Origin: Phoronis australis
Taxonomy: Eukaryota; Phoronida; Phoronidae
Assembly: GCA_002633005.1 (NCBI GenBank)
Contig: NMRA01000018.1
Location: 1,071,888 to 1,135,887 of the forward strand
Direction: 5' to 3'
DNA length: 64,000 nucleotides
Shown: positions 25,701-40,700 of the stretch, one piece after another
Position numbering within the stretch: position 1 is the first letter of the stretch
How the letters are laid out: the number at the start of each line of letters is the position of its first letter
Made by a program: the position numbers and the translations under genes
The notes under the pieces: generated by a model
The model's input: only the letters and a program-made list of their open reading frames with translations
What the model was told of the DNA's origin: nothing
The model's database searches: none

Positions 25701-28700
25701 AGTTAATTTGTTTGTGGTTTGGTTACTTTTTGTAGAGGATTTCCGTGTAGAATTAGCTGTCTGGTGTAGAAAAGATGAACAGAAAAGCTGTCATAATGCA
25801 TCAGACTTAATAATTCACTAGAATATTTGTGGTGAATGAGTGGAGTTGGAAGTAGACGTTACTTTTCTGTTTCCCAAATCAGAATCATGGTTGCAGACAG
25901 AAACATTGGTTGACATTTAAGCCAACTGTAGGATTTGGGACAGTCCCTTAAGAATTTAGGACATGGAAACTCCCCCAAAATTGAATTTTCTTGATTCTGG
26001 AAGTTGAAACAAAGGCAATTTTGGCATTCACCATATTTCTCAAATTCAGACAATGTGTTTTCAATTTGCAGAGTGGGTAATTTTGCTGTTCTTCTGTTTT
26101 TTTTTTGAATTTGGGACAGATAATATCGTCTATATTTAGAATTTGGAACAGACAATATTTTCTGTTTTTGGGGCAAGTTCTGACCTTGAGTGAAATAATT
26201 AAATTTTCGCCGTCCCAAATTGGAGAATTTTTACTATTATAATAGTATCTGTATTATTTTAGAGATGCTGTAAACCAGATTTTGGTGTTACAAACACCAA
26301 ACCAATATTCCTGCAGTTCCTATCCGTTGTTTGAATTGAAATGGGTTATGCTGAAGGCCTCTGCCTCAGGTATTCACCTGACGGCCTTACTGCCATTGAG
26401 ACTGACCCTAACCTGCCATTACAAGTAAATTTAGTTAATGGACTTGCTGTTTAGTAACAATCAGCTGAATGTCAGCTCTTCTCAAGCCCAGAAAGCGTTT
26501 GTAATCCGACTAAGCAACAAGATGAGAGGGATTCTTTATCTCAGCACATGACCTAAATCAACGTTGTTTTATGCAGAAGGCACGGGTTTGTTGTTGCTTT
26601 AAGGATTAAGTGTTGCACTTGGAAACAAGTTTTCAGAATATAAACGGACAGTTTGAATTATACAATCCAATGATGAATCGAGACTGAATATTTGCTACAA
26701 GACTTGTTACTCCTTTACATCGTATGAATATTCCATTGTAGCAACTTCTTAAAGAGTTGGAGAGTGAGCGAGAACGGAGATGGAAGGCTGAACAGGCTGC
26801 CAAGAAACTTGTCGACCATATTAGTGAGCTGAAGACAAAAGGTGAGACTACTGAGCGTGTCTGTGAGCTGAAAGTGAAGGGTAGTGAAGACAACACTGTT
26901 AGGTAACTGAGCGTGTCGTGTGAGCTGAAAGCGAAGGGTAGTGAAGACAACACTGTTAGGTAACTGAGCGTGTCTGTGAGCTGAAAGCGAAGGGTAGTGA
27001 AGACAACACTGCAAGGTAACTGAACGTGTCTGTGAGCTGAAAGCGAAGGGTAGTGAAGACAACACTGTTAGGTAACTGAGCCTGTCTGTGAGCTGAAAGC
27101 GAAGGGTAGTGAAGACAACACTGTAAGGTAACTGAACGTGTCTGTGAGCTGAAAGCGAAGGGTAGTGAAGACAACACTGTTAGGTAACTGAGCCTGTCTG
27201 TGAGCTGAAAGCGAAGGGTAGTGAAGACAACACTGTAAGGTAACTGAACGTGTCTGTGAGCTGAAAGCGAAGGGTAGTGAAGACAACACTGTTAGGTAAC
27301 AGAGCTTGCCTTTGTTCTGAAAACGCATTTTTTGTGATAACAAAAATGTGAGAAAACTAAACGTGTTTGCGAGTTGAAAGTGAGGGTTTAGTGAAGAAAA
27401 AAATTTAAACAGCTGAACATATTTGTGAGCTCAAAGTCCAGGATTAGTGAAGACAAATATGCGAGACAACTGAGCATATCTGTGAGTTGAAAGTGCAAGG
27501 TTTGTTTGAAACAACTCGGCATGTGTGTGAGCTAAAAAGAAAGGTTAGGGAAGAAAAATGTCTGAAAGAACTGAGTGTGAGTTGAACGTGCAGGTATTGT
27601 TTGAAACAACTGAGCATGTCTTTCAGCTGTAAGAAAAAGGTTAACGAATACAAAAGTGTGAGACAACTGAGCAGTGTGCGAGTATAAAGTGCAAGGTCAA
27701 TGAAGACAAGAATGTAAATTTGTTGTGATGATGAAGTGAAGGCAAAACTTTAAGGTACTCCAAAATCATGTCCATGAATGAAATACTTTAAACATGGTCT
27801 TGTTTTTGAGAGCATTGCCTTTTAAATTATCCCAATTTGAACTTTACTACGCATGCTGTCTTGTTTTATTATTCATTTTTTACAATAATTATTTTAATTC
27901 GGCTCATATTTTTAACTTTGACTGCAGTTATCGAGTTCAAAGATTAGACCCAGGGCCCTGAACTTGAACAACGTTTGGGCTTGTTTCCTGAGCCTAGTCA
28001 GTTACAGCTCTATTGTAATGGTGTATGGCCATCACTAGGCGACATTGGATTCGCACTTAGTTGGCTTAGAAAAAAGAGCTGACAAAAACATTACGGCCAT
28101 GCATATAAAATTTCTACTCCTTGATACTCAACCCGGCGCTATCAAAAGAAAATTGAGAAAAGAACATTATTTTGCCTAGCCACGTCCATCAAAAGTGATA
28201 TTTAACATATAGTGAAAAACTGTAACTTGTCTGATAAAGCAGAGCTCTAATTACATGACTTAGCTCAGGCAGCAAGTGCTGTGAATCAATCTAAAAATGA
28301 CATGTTTGTGAATTAAACGCTACCACTGTGTGACATGATGTCAGATGAAGCTACTACCTGTGATCAAATGTGATTACGTAATAGGGTGTCCCAAAAATGT
28401 TGACACAAATACTCTGAAGTACCAATGCCAGACAGTGGTTTTGCTTGGAAGTAATGGCATTTTTAGCATATTAGGATTCCCAGAGTTTTTTATTGAAAGA
28501 CATAGAAGTTAGGGAAATTGCTGTGCTTGTTTTGTAGAATAATGGCAAAAGGTACTATGTTTTTAGATTCTACACGGCTGATTGTCTTACAGCCTTCGTA
28601 AGCCAGTACTCAGCTCAAACAGAGCTGAAGGTTCCCTGAAAGTTTTTAACAGTGAAATGGACATAAATCCGAATGGAGAAAAAGGCTTGTTGAGCGTGCT

Positions 28701-31700
28701 GGTACCAACCGAATTAAATTCCCTGAGGATATTTAGGGGAACCATAAATGGTCTTACCTTGTATATTTCGCCTCGCAGTAAATGTTTTCTGCCTTGGAGG
28801 AGTAACTTTGTTGAAAATCCTCGATATCTCCTCTGAAACTTCAGTTAAAATTTAACCTTGGTTGCCCCATGTTGTGCATCCCTTAGGCCACACCAAGTTG
28901 TAGGGGTTTGGTCAAAAACGTACTATGCATTTGTAAGGACACTTATTCGACAAAAATGCACCTCAATGTTTGAGGTCGTCACCAGAAAGTTGTGGGTGTA
29001 TGGTATGATTTTCAAAAAACCTAAGGCTTTGTACCAGGGACTCTAAAACCGCACCATTTCGAAATGCACTCTTTCACAACATGATCCCAATAACGTGAAC
29101 TTTCCCAAAACTAGACTCTAACGAAGGCGGAGTTCATTAAAGTGCACCTATTAGGGCTGAAATCATACCCTATTGGGTAACGCGGGTAACATACCCAGGC
29201 AAGAAAAGTGACCCTTTAATGGGAAATTTTGTCAAAACATCCGAACCCAACTTTCTGGTGAGTGCCCCCCCTCACATGGAGGTAGTAAGCTGGAATATCC
29301 TTTAAGACCCCTCTCTTCAATTCACATGTTCACTCTCCTTCCCAAATCTAGTGCAAGAAGAACATGAAATGCAACAGGTATCTATTAAGGCCATGTCCAG
29401 ACTGAAGCAGGCACTGACCAATGAGAGAGAAGCAAAGCTACGACTGCAGGATGACTGCACCAAGTTCAAAGTAAGAAGAAATTGCTCAAGCACTATCTGA
29501 ATGTTTTGTTTGAAAACTTTTGTAATAATACCAGTTACATGGGATTCAATGAAAAGAATTTTCAATTGAAGAGTAGAAGCTCTTAATTTTCTAACTGTCC
29601 GTTAAAATTGAATATGAAATATCAAGGATTGTATGTTAAGCTGGTTTTGAACATTTAATATCAAAGTTTTTGAGAAAATTTGGTATTGCAGAAGTTCATG
29701 GCGAGTTAATCCCCTGAGAGTTAGGATTCAGGGGGTTTTCCCTTTTAGTTGTAATTTTCAACTTTTATGACTGTCTTATGGTGAAGCTCACTCACATTTC
29801 ATCGAATGACTGTTCATTTTTGATTGTGTATATTTTCTGAATTCATGATCAGTGAAGAGTGTGAACTCAATCTCGAAACATCAAGCAATCAGTCATAATG
29901 ACATACTTGCCATTTTGTATGAAAAGTAACATTTTGCACTGAGCTTGAATTTCACAAAGAAAAATGCCAGCATCTTGATCTTGTATACAGAAACAATTTT
30001 TTGAAAAAAAACACTACAGGGTGTCCAGAAATGAGCTCACACTTCAAATGACAATAGTTGAATTTTTATTATTGACTTGGAAACAAGGTTACTAGACTAT
30101 GTTTAAATTCATATAGAAGTGATCAAAAAAGGAATTAAGTTTTTAAACCCAATCTTATTTATTTGCTTGGAAATGTTCTTTAAATTGCGCAGCAAGAACA
30201 AGTGGAAAGTCTGATCCTGACCACAGGAAGTGAACTTGAACTCATGCCGTTGTACTGAAGTGAGTACATTTTTGGGACACACACTTTTGTTAATGGACAA
30301 ACAAATCATTTACAGTACTAACTAGAGTACTGAATTATCGATTAAGTATTCAATAGTTCAACCTCAATTGATGCTTTTAAGGATGATCTCGAAGAGGTAA
30401 AGAAGCGCCATAAAAGTTCAGTGGATACAGAAGAGAACCAGAAGAAAGCCATGCGTGCTTTGGAGGAGACAGCTGCCAAAATGGAGGCGGAGAGGGTGAA
30501 GCAGCAAGCTCACGAGGTATGGTGGTGAAGGTGGCATGGTGCTCGTGTTAGCAATGTTGTGGTTGACCGCTGAGTAGTCATCTAACGTGCAAGTCAAACC
30601 TGCTCCATGTGTGTAATGTTTCAAACCCCATTGAAGATATGATTGTTGTAGCCTAGTTGCCAATTTCTTGGGTATGTTTGCAAAGCTTTTGAAAAAAGAA
30701 CTTCGCTAAAATGACATATGGTAGTAGTTGAGGTTCAGTGGCCAAGAAAGAGAGTCTTAAAACGCCAACTTCCTGCTATTTGATGGTGTTTTAAGTTGCG
30801 GAACTTATTACAGCCATGCCTGTTGGGCTGTATGATAATCGAAAGGTCCGGGTTTAACTCTTTGCGTGTTCACCACTTAGTTCAATTACCATTTGAAGTT
30901 TGTGTTTGCGGTAATTAGTGGTGGTGCAGATAGCATCTCTTGCAGTTAAATTACCTTGTTGCAACTACAAAGTCAGCTACAGTTTGAGTATTATAGCTGC
31001 ATCTGCAAAATTGCCACTAGCTGCAATAGCAGTACCAGTAGCTGCAACAACAACAACTACAGTTATGCAATGCATTCATCATTTGTACTCCAGTCTATTA
31101 AACATTCCAGCAAAACAACTTTATCTAGTTCAATGGATTAATTAACTTGAATCTTTATGCATATGTTAACCCATCGTCCATGTTCCCATTTCCAACTGAA
31201 GTTGAATGACCGATCGAATTGGCTTTGCGTGATTCTATTCATCAATTCCACAATTGAGTCGTCTCGGGCGACTACGTTACTTTTAAAAATAAATTCCTAA
31301 TGATTCTTTTATCTGAAAATGACCCGATAAAACTTCCATTTGGCAATCAAATCTGTACCGTATTCTAGCCTGAATATTTTTCACATCGACACACCAGCTG
31401 AGCAATAGTGCATCAAGGGGCATATTATATTAGCTTGTTTGATAATGGGAATTGAGTGATTGCTAGATCTAATATAGTAGGTACTTGCACAGGCATTGAT
31501 GCTTTGGGGGTATTATGGTCTTTGGGATCACCAGTTTTGTGATTGCTGGTGTAATTCATCATTTCCAGGTATCCTTTTACATTTGGAAAGCACCTTGCAT
31601 TTTGTACAATTATAAGCCTTGAATAGTTAAAAATGCATCCACTTTGCATTATAGTTAAAGCACAATGCTTGCCGCTGCATTGTTTAACCCCTTGCTTCGA

Positions 31701-34700
31701 ATTATGAGTCAATCACCAATTAAGTATGATTTAGCACCCCCCAGACGTAGTGACTGTCTTCTCTTAATTAACCATTTGCTGAGAACAGAAAGGTCGGAAA
31801 TTTGGATAAAATTATGTTTTAGTGTTGACTGTCTTCAATTATAATCTCGTGGTGTGTGCAGAGTTAAGCGAAGCAAAATTGAATTAAATCGTCTGACTTT
31901 TTATGTTGTGCAAGTCTGAGATGTATTTGCTAGACAGTAAGTGCTATACTCTGTATTTGATAACAGTCAGGTGTGATGTTGTTCAATATAATTTAATGGA
32001 CACTCCTAGAAAGCTTATCTTGTTTTCTGCATTCTTAGTGTCATCTTGACAAATTGTGTTTCACTTTTATGCACCACCAAAAAAGTTTGTGTCCGCATGT
32101 AATTAGCATCCCTGTCATCAGTCATTATCTTAACTTGTCTGTCGATTGTTTTAAAAACCGCTTGAGGAGTGTGTCTGGTATAATTCAGCACTAAGTTAAT
32201 GGCTGGAATGCATTTGCGCCAGTCAATTTTTGGATGGATTCAAGTACTGCGACTCCCCTTGTTGGCCGTTTTGGTTTTCAATAAGAAATTTCTTGTCTGT
32301 TAAATTTTCGCCAAACATTTGACAATTTTTTCCTTATCTTGATGGAGAATTATGTCGTCTAAATGCGTTGTCACCATTTGATTGGTGGACAGATTCAAGT
32401 ACAGGGGTACACCCTTGTATCTTTTTGAGTTTTCAACAAGAAATTCCTTTCTATCTTCTTACAAAAAGGCGTGCCAAATGCTACAAATACCCTTTCGTGT
32501 ACTGTTTGTAAACGCTGATCTTAACGGCAAATGAGGATCAACACATCCTTAATGATTTGTGTGCACTGGCAAGATTTAAGTGATTTTCCATTAATCTACC
32601 CTGTGTGCAAGAGCCATTAATGTTTGTTAAATTTACAATACGATTTAGTTTAATGAGACTATCGTGTTAATCTTGTATTTACTTTCTGGGTCTACCAATT
32701 TTAACTGTTTCGTGAAATGGAAAGTTGTGTCTGACGCGAATTTTATTAGCGGTAATGTCTGCCAAGAGCGTGATAGTAAATCCCAGTGATGTGCTTTTCT
32801 AATCACTGTATCCCATCCTAGCACTTGGCAAGAAAAGTTTAACCTCTTAATTGCATGTAATATATTTTGAGCCGGATATGTACTTCCGTAGTGATGTAAT
32901 TTTGTGCGACTTCTTGACAAGAACAACAGACTATACAGGAAAACAGTTCGTTCAATATGTGATTATGCAGCTAATTAAAGCACTCCTGGCTTTTTATGTC
33001 ACTGGATGTTATCACCTTGACATATCAGTACTAAAAGTTTATGAGTTTTTTTTTTGGCATTGTCTGATTCATATCGTTTAAAAGTGTTGCACATGGCCCA
33101 ATTCATACATTATTCTTAACAATACACACAAAGCTACGGTCGTAGGGATGTCTAATTACCGGTAGTTATGCTGACTAATGCCATCCCGAAACATGATACA
33201 AAAGACTGTATTTCAAAGATGCCACACACTGGAGGTTTGAAATATAATTTCAGCGTAGCTAAACATGCCGGTGTATGGGTGTTAATGTGGGCATTACTCT
33301 AATTGTCAATTTAGCTTTGCAGTCGACTTCTCTTACTGCTAGACCCGTAGACTGCAGGATGCACAGACCAAAGGTGCACTGTCAAATATGGGCAAACTTT
33401 TGGCGATAACTTTCGTATTTGGATGACATATACGATACAATACCCTGTCGTAGGTCGTGCGAAAATTCAGTCATGCATTTGCGGTGACTGCACAACCAGT
33501 GAATGATCTCACAGCAATCTACAATAAAATCTCACCAATTTAGGATGCAATATGGCCGACAAGTGAAATTTTGCTATCTTTCATAAATGACCCGTAGTAC
33601 TGAGGTAGTGCTGAGCCATATCTAAGTTCTTTGCTATAGCTACCAACAGACAATCTTTTGAAAAATGTGAGCATTCACAACAATGGTAAAAGCTTTGAAA
33701 AATCAAAAAGTACAATGTTGTCAATTATTTTTGTCCAAAATTGGTAAGATTTTACTGTATAGGACATCGCCTCAAAAGCTGGTGTCACACACCATGTAAT
33801 CAAATTTAGGCCATAGGTGTAGCTGTATTGTTGTAACATTGTGATTTTAAAGAGTATTTAGTGGGTTTCACCATCTTCTGAACTGCTTTGTGTTTTGAGA
33901 CCCATAAGTTGGGCAATAGCCGGTTATAATGCGCCGGTAGTTTGAGAACCAGTTTGATGCCTGTTATTCAGTGGAGAAAACTGGTTTTCAAAAATCGGGC
34001 ACGTTCTATCCGACCATTACCAAAAGTTGTCTCATTCTCTCAGAATGTTAGAGTTTAAAACTTCTTTTCTACTCTCAGCAAAAGTAATGTTGTCTATGTG
34101 TTTTGAGTGTAATGAATTTTAGATAAATTGTGCTTTCTGTATGCAGACTAAAACAAACCCATCCATGAACATGCCACACACCATTCAAACGCCCTCTTTA
34201 GGCACACATAGTTAGCACAGCACAGCACTGACTACACTTATGCTTAGATACAAGCTTATGACTCTTTATCACTTAACCATTATGTCATAGTTACTGCTGA
34301 TTTACAAACGAGATTCAATACAGTTTTTAACAATAATGCTACAATTGTACACCAACACAGCTACATCTATGGCCTCGATTTGGTTGCATGTTGTGTGATA
34401 TTCACCAGTTTTGAGGTGATGTTTTGTAGTTTTGCTGTGGAACCATTTATTGATTGCATAGTCACTGATGATGCTTGACTGAAGTTCAGCGCAACGTCTA
34501 ACTGTGTTTGTATTATGTATTTTCCACATATGAATATTACTGTGAAAAGTTTTGTCACTTTATTTATTTTAATGCTATGGCCCATACGCGGTAGAACATC
34601 CTGGCCTGGGAAGCTCCAGCATCACAACAATAATACGGGCATACAGGCTTAACTGTGCGCACACACGGTACCTTGTCAACTAGCATTTCCGTACATTTCT

Positions 34701-37700
34701 CTTATTGCAGGTCCATAGACTGCACGTTGCCCAGCACAGAGCTCCAGCCTCACATAAGTGCAGATAAGCTTTAATTGTGCACGTATACTGTACGTCAATT
34801 AGCGTTACTCTACATTTTTCTTATTGCAGGCTCGTAAACTGCAGGACGCCCAGGCCAGAGCTGCTGCATCCAAGAGAGAGGTGGAGATATTGCAGAGCAC
34901 AGTCAAAACACTGGAGGGACAAGTGCAACAGCTGCAGGAACTGCTGGCCAATAGAGAGCAAGATCACAGGTGAGAGGTGAAGGGTCAGAGGTTGACTATT
35001 GGGTTTTAGAAACTTAGTGTAAGACCTTGGTTGCAGGTTTTATGGCTGGTAAAAGTTTAGCCAAGTAGTTAGTGTGTATTACAATCTAGAAATAATCTCG
35101 CTGCCTAACAGCTATGTGTATATTTTCAGTGACTGCACTATTGCTCATGTGAGATTTCATTATTTTTAAGAAATAGTTTGTGCAGCATAACACCAAATTT
35201 CCGACTTAAGTTAGTTTTTAATCTTTTACTCCCATAACCTGATGTTTTTCCAAGTTCCAGATACTTGTTTTGTGTTACATTAAGTTTTGTTGTTTCTTAA
35301 TTTTCAAACAAAATGTAATACTTATTGCTTGATTATTGCTCTGAAAAAGCCAAAAGTAGAGTGAGTGGTGGATTAACTGTATGGAGATGGTGTGCACAGT
35401 GAGCTGTTGTGCGAAGCCATGCAGACTGAGTAATCGCAAAATATCGTGACAAGCCTGTCTAGTATGCTATGAAAAGACGGCATAGCAGCTCATCGTTTGA
35501 AATTTTTGCAGTAATCTTTCTTAGAGGAAGGGACTGCTCTGTTGCTATCAGGATTTCAAGGCTTCCACGTCAGTCTTTCAATTTCCTTGTCGTGTTGTCT
35601 GATGAACGTATCAGTTATGACAGTGTATGTAGAGTTAGTTGAAGCCCTCTCTTGTGATCAATGGCAAATTAATGGCATCAAAGGCTCAACAGCTTTGAGA
35701 ACTCATCAATCATTTCCAGGACATGTCGTGGAAAAAGGGACTTGAGTGAAACTTAAGTTACCATGCCATCAGCCGAATGCTATTCAAATAAATGTTTTAG
35801 GTTAGTGCCTCACGTTTACGGTAAAAATTACACAATTTGGACGGTCTCTAGAATCTGGGACAAGGGCGATTTTGGCATTCACTGTATTTCTCGAATTTCG
35901 AACTGTGTGATTTCTGTCTAGACAGTACTTTAGGTAATTTTGCTATGTTTTCAGTGATTCTTGAATTCACGACAGTCAATATTGTCTATTTCTAGAATTT
36001 GGGACAAGTGTCGATCTTGGGTAAATTTTTCACAGTGCAGATTGCGGACGTTTTTACCGTATTTAAGTCTGCTTTGGTTAATTTCCATCTCTCTTGTCAG
36101 GACAGTATCAGAAAAGCAATAACTAAATAGGCCTTATTTTCCAGGGTTTCTTCCGTTTTAGACACTGAAACCTGAAAAAGTTGAAATTATCTTAATTTTC
36201 ATTTAAGGAAAGGTTAACACTTTGTGCAGGTGTCCCCTACGTTTACCTGAAGTCAGGTGTGTATGTTCAGCTTTCCCTTCCGTTTGCCGAGTGTCTTGAG
36301 TAAGGGCTGTACGTGAAAATTTGGCATATATTTTATTCACAGTATACCATCCAAAGGTTCTATCGTTTTAGCACCTTTCTTCATTGTTTTACTAACTTTT
36401 CACCAAATTTGACCAACTAAAATTTATTCTCTTGATTTTTCGGCCATCAGTATATTATGTTATATGTTGATGTAGACATTAGTTTGGTATTTAAAGATAT
36501 GATAGAAACACACTGCTCTCATTTTCTAGTCGCATAAAAAGAAAACAAAATGATAATTCAGTAAACTGTTGCAGCGTATTTGAGATTTTATCTTGAATAT
36601 TTTTTATACCATATGAAATTTGGTCATGTTATTGGTCCCATTTTGGTATGAATGTATCTTTCTTTTTTGTTAAGTTTTCATAAAAACAAGGTCATGTGAC
36701 TATCAGTGGCAGATCGGTACTTGGTCAACAATCAAATTGCACAGAATTTCTACTATTAAAGATATATACTGTTGTATATACTGTTATATATACTGTTGTG
36801 TATACTGTTGTATATACTGTTGTATATACTGTTGTATATACTGTTGTATATACTGTTGTATATACTGTTGTATATACTGTTGTATTATACTGTTGTATAT
36901 ATTATTGCTAAGTTGAAATTTATAGTTTTGTGGATATTTGACTAAATACACAGACGTGTCGATAAGATTCTGCATATCATTAAGCAAATGGGAAGGAGAA
37001 AAATTACAGTTTATTCAGAGAAAATTGGTTTAGTTTTGTTGTTCTTTAATTGTGGTGGTTGAGAAGCACAAAACAAAATTAATGATCTTATTCGTTTTAA
37101 ACAATAATTATATTGGTAAAAAAATGCAACTGACAACATAATTGTCCTTGTAGGTACAGCAGTAATTTTAGTCTGTATATAGTGATTTCTAATAATAGTA
37201 ATAATAATTTAATTATTAAAATTAATGGCTGTTTTTGCAACTTGAATTGAGACTTCTTAATATGGTTTCGAAATCTCAAATTGGCACTCTACGTGTAAAT
37301 GATTCAACACGCCATAAACGTTGTCGGTGAACTCCACCTCAGGCCAAGCTCATTCATGAACCAGAGACGTTTACTTGCCTTTTTTCAAAACCTGGAATTG
37401 TTGTTCGTTCTGACAAACAAAACCAAAACATAACAAAACTTACCATTGAAATAACCTCAGTGTCCTAACGTAATAGTCACTCCAGTCATGATCCAGAGAT
37501 GCTAGCGTAATCTCACACCCATGTCTTTAATCATCTTGGAGAATGAGACACCTGTGTAATTAATAAATGTGGATACTCATCATGCACAGATCAGCGTTGA
37601 TTGAATTACCATGAATGAAGTTATATTTCCCTGATCTAGACAATGGTCATTTACTAATTACTTCATGTTAATGAGGTTTTCCCGTCAATGCGATCACTCC

Positions 37701-40700
37701 AATCTGTTTGTGCAATCTGCCAGATGTCTTGGGTAACTAATATCTGCCACCATAGTTGGAGCCCGGCAACCTAGATTAAAGATGCGTCGTGCATCGTCGA
37801 AAACCTGTTGCACATGACACACAGCGCCACTTCGTTTCTACTGCGGTCGATGAGCGAAGATGGGTCATTTCTCCCATACCTATGGCCTGGTTGTTGCTTT
37901 GCTTGTGGCAAAAAACAACAAAGAAGCAGCAGTCTGCTGCATTTCATTCATATGTATGAACTTTTATGAATTCTTCCAGATGAATAATTTTGTCAGATAT
38001 TCAAGCATTATTTAGTAGAAGATAAATGCTTTCATTTTTCAATTCTTTGTAGGCTATACTTGAATACCTGCGAAGCAGTAATTCAATGCGTGCCGCACAG
38101 AGGGCAGGGGTGGTTTGTCCCTCTCCTACAAGGAAAATATTTTGCAATACACTTTGAAAATATGAGTTATCCATGCATCCTAGAAACAACGCTGGCTGAT
38201 CAAATTTTCCAAAGAAGAAGTCAGGCTTTTAAGTCTAATTTTATTTTTTTCTAGAAAATTAAACAGACGTAAGATTAAAGCAGCGATGACATAAGATTGT
38301 GATTTCATGTCAAAAACGTGAATCAACGTAAAAACGTGAGACTTAACAGATCTGTATCAGGTGACTTAGTGACAACGCTCTGGGACGGCTTCCATAAAAC
38401 AGGAACCAGACTTGATAGGCATTACTTCTCTGGTCTTGTTTTCTGCATCCTGGGCCAAATGCTTGAATGGCATTTTTGTTTCAAAGTGGAAAACGTATTT
38501 TAATAATTTAAAACTATTATACGAAAAGTACTTGAATGCCTGTTTTGTGCAATTGGCCCTGTGCCCTTGTTTCTGCATATTTTACATTCACGTTATAGCA
38601 AACAAAGAAGCATGTAGGGACCTAAATATTTCATAATCTGTTCAACCTCCAGCTGTTGACTAGACAGATTTTTTTCGAATATATAACTAGTCAATGTAAT
38701 GAGACCATTGAGTGCATTCTAGACTAGGCCTTAGATGGAAGTCAAGAAGGTGGAAGTCGTGAAGATACTGAACCATCTCGAATCTAATCGAGTGCTCCTA
38801 TAGGCAAAGGCAAGCACCCGTAAAGACATCACTGAAATTCGTCAATGAGAGACATTTACACACACACGTACACACGCACACACATAAACATAAAAATGTA
38901 AACTGCAGCCGATGATATTAAGTATGAAGTATAAATGTCAATATCAGTTTTAGTGTACCGAGTTCAACAGTTACACTCCAAGTATTTTGTCGCAAGCAAA
39001 TAAACAGCCCATAACATGACTGTATTTCACGTCATGAGTTATTTTTTATATTTTTTCATGCAATTGATATATTTTAACATTCCAGCAAAAAAGTCACCCA
39101 AAACCCTTTGTATTTGTACTTTCTTGGCTTAAAATCATTTTCTTTGCTAAAATACATGTTGCTCAGTTTGGGTGCTTTTCAACTGCTCTTGTTCCTAGGC
39201 AATCCCTCTAAGGCTTAGTTCCATGCACTTTGGCATGGGATCTAGCAATAGCAGGAATACTAAAAAAACACTGGATTTGGAAAACTAATGAGAATTGGCT
39301 GCTTCCACTGAGAATTATTGCTGCAGTTTGTAGCAGCGTGATACAGCACATGAGGACTGACAATGTAGACGACATGGTGGCTCGATAGCAGTTTTTCTCA
39401 GGTGGCACGCAGAATGTACATAGGACAATAGCGCCCACTACAGGAAAAGTCCTGATGCATCTCGGAGTATATGATGTATACCGGTAATACCCAAAATGTT
39501 CTGCTCCATAACTTCACTTGTTGCACACGGATATAACGTGCTCCCAAGAGAAGTAGTTATCTCCACTGAATAATGGATATCAAACTGGTTCTCAAAATGT
39601 GGGCACATTATATAAGACTGTTGCCCAGTTTGCAATACGTGTGCTAATAGAAAGCAGGAACTATATGTACATGTTGCCTTATTAGAGGTGTTAAATTTGC
39701 TTGCAAGTGACTTTTCATAGTAGCGTTTAAATGAAACGCAAACAATTTTAAGTCTGGTCTGCATGCCACCCATTGGCCACATCACGTGACCTAATGAATG
39801 TAAGCCTGAAAAGATTTCTGCCCTGACCAGCTATCGGACCTTCTGCTAACCATGCAACCATTTTAGTCCATTGAGCTGTCAAACACAGAAGCACAATCAG
39901 ACTTAGCCGTGTGCATCCCACCCATAAACTCGTGAGTGTATTTGAATATGTGAATTTTAAACCTGCGTGGAAATATAGTTCGCAAACATTTTTGAAGTCT
40001 GGTTTGCACGCCTCCTGTTGGCCGCATCGTGTAGCAAAGAAAATTCAGCCATTTCCCAAAAACTTCTATCAAATCGCTTTCGATTTCCTTCTTAAATATT
40101 CATTTTGAAAGCCATATTGCAACTTTGTGTACCAATTAGATGTACGTTTGGCAACAGCGGTAACCAAAAAAATAACTTACTTACTTTTGTTGAAAAACAT
40201 CTACTGGAAAATAACAATTATGTACATCCTGGAAATTTATACAAAATGAAAACAATTAGATAATAGTAAAAGCAATATCCAAAAGTATAGAACAAGCACT
40301 ACTTTTGTTGTGCCTTATCTGGTCAAAATAGATTTCTTTGGCTTGAACTAAAGTACTTATGGAATGATTTCTTTACTATAAGAGCTAGGTGGTTTAAAAC
40401 CTGATATTGATTTTGTATGGGGGATCAGAGGGGTTGCCTACTATTTTCTCGGATATGAAACAGTCGTCCATTAAAGGAAGGAAGAATGCACAGTTAATGT
40501 TTAAACTATGCTATATGAAACTCATTAGGTGAAACGTGTGAATTAATGAGGTATTCATATTCATTATCTCAGCTTTGTGTGGCATGAAATGATGAAAGGG
40601 GCTCCTGCTTCTTCACGCTATGAGTATATCACTTTTTAGACAAGTCAGGAATCCAAGCTTATGATCGATCCTTCTTCCTTTCAACCACGCTAACACTTAC

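Larger units (their letters stand above)
13722..26741 (+). other. LRRCC1 intron a-b, 13.0 kb
   Basis: Phase-0 intron. It contains one copy each of dispersed repeats (14340-14545 and 25900-26230), a minus-strand tRNA-like SINE head (14664), a short 21-bp tandem duplication (16888), the MITE copy at 21576-22062, the hAT-like element at 22748-24032 and the GGTACC minisatellite at 24725-25007. No additional exon that would fit LRRCC1 was recognised. Confidence 0.75.

Noticed and set aside
26842-26892. Read-through of exon b to a donor at 26889-26893
   Set aside because: The frame is open, but this donor would leave in phase 2 while exon c needs phase 1. The GTGAGA donor at 26842 keeps the frame.
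24725-27310. Could the regular arrays be CRISPR
   Set aside because: Units are contiguous without unique spacers, lie in an animal intron, and have no cas genes.
26633-27343. Minus-strand ORFs with repeated LSSLPFAFSSQTRS
   Set aside because: Translation of the 56-bp minisatellite on the antisense strand of LRRCC1, not a gene.
30808-30868. Possible tRNA near the GGTCCGGGTTTAACTC box
   Set aside because: A box and stems do not form; at most a decayed SINE fragment.
36696-36987. Tyr-Thr-Val and Gln-Gln-Tyr-Ile repeat ORFs
   Set aside because: Both are readings of the 12-bp microsatellite.
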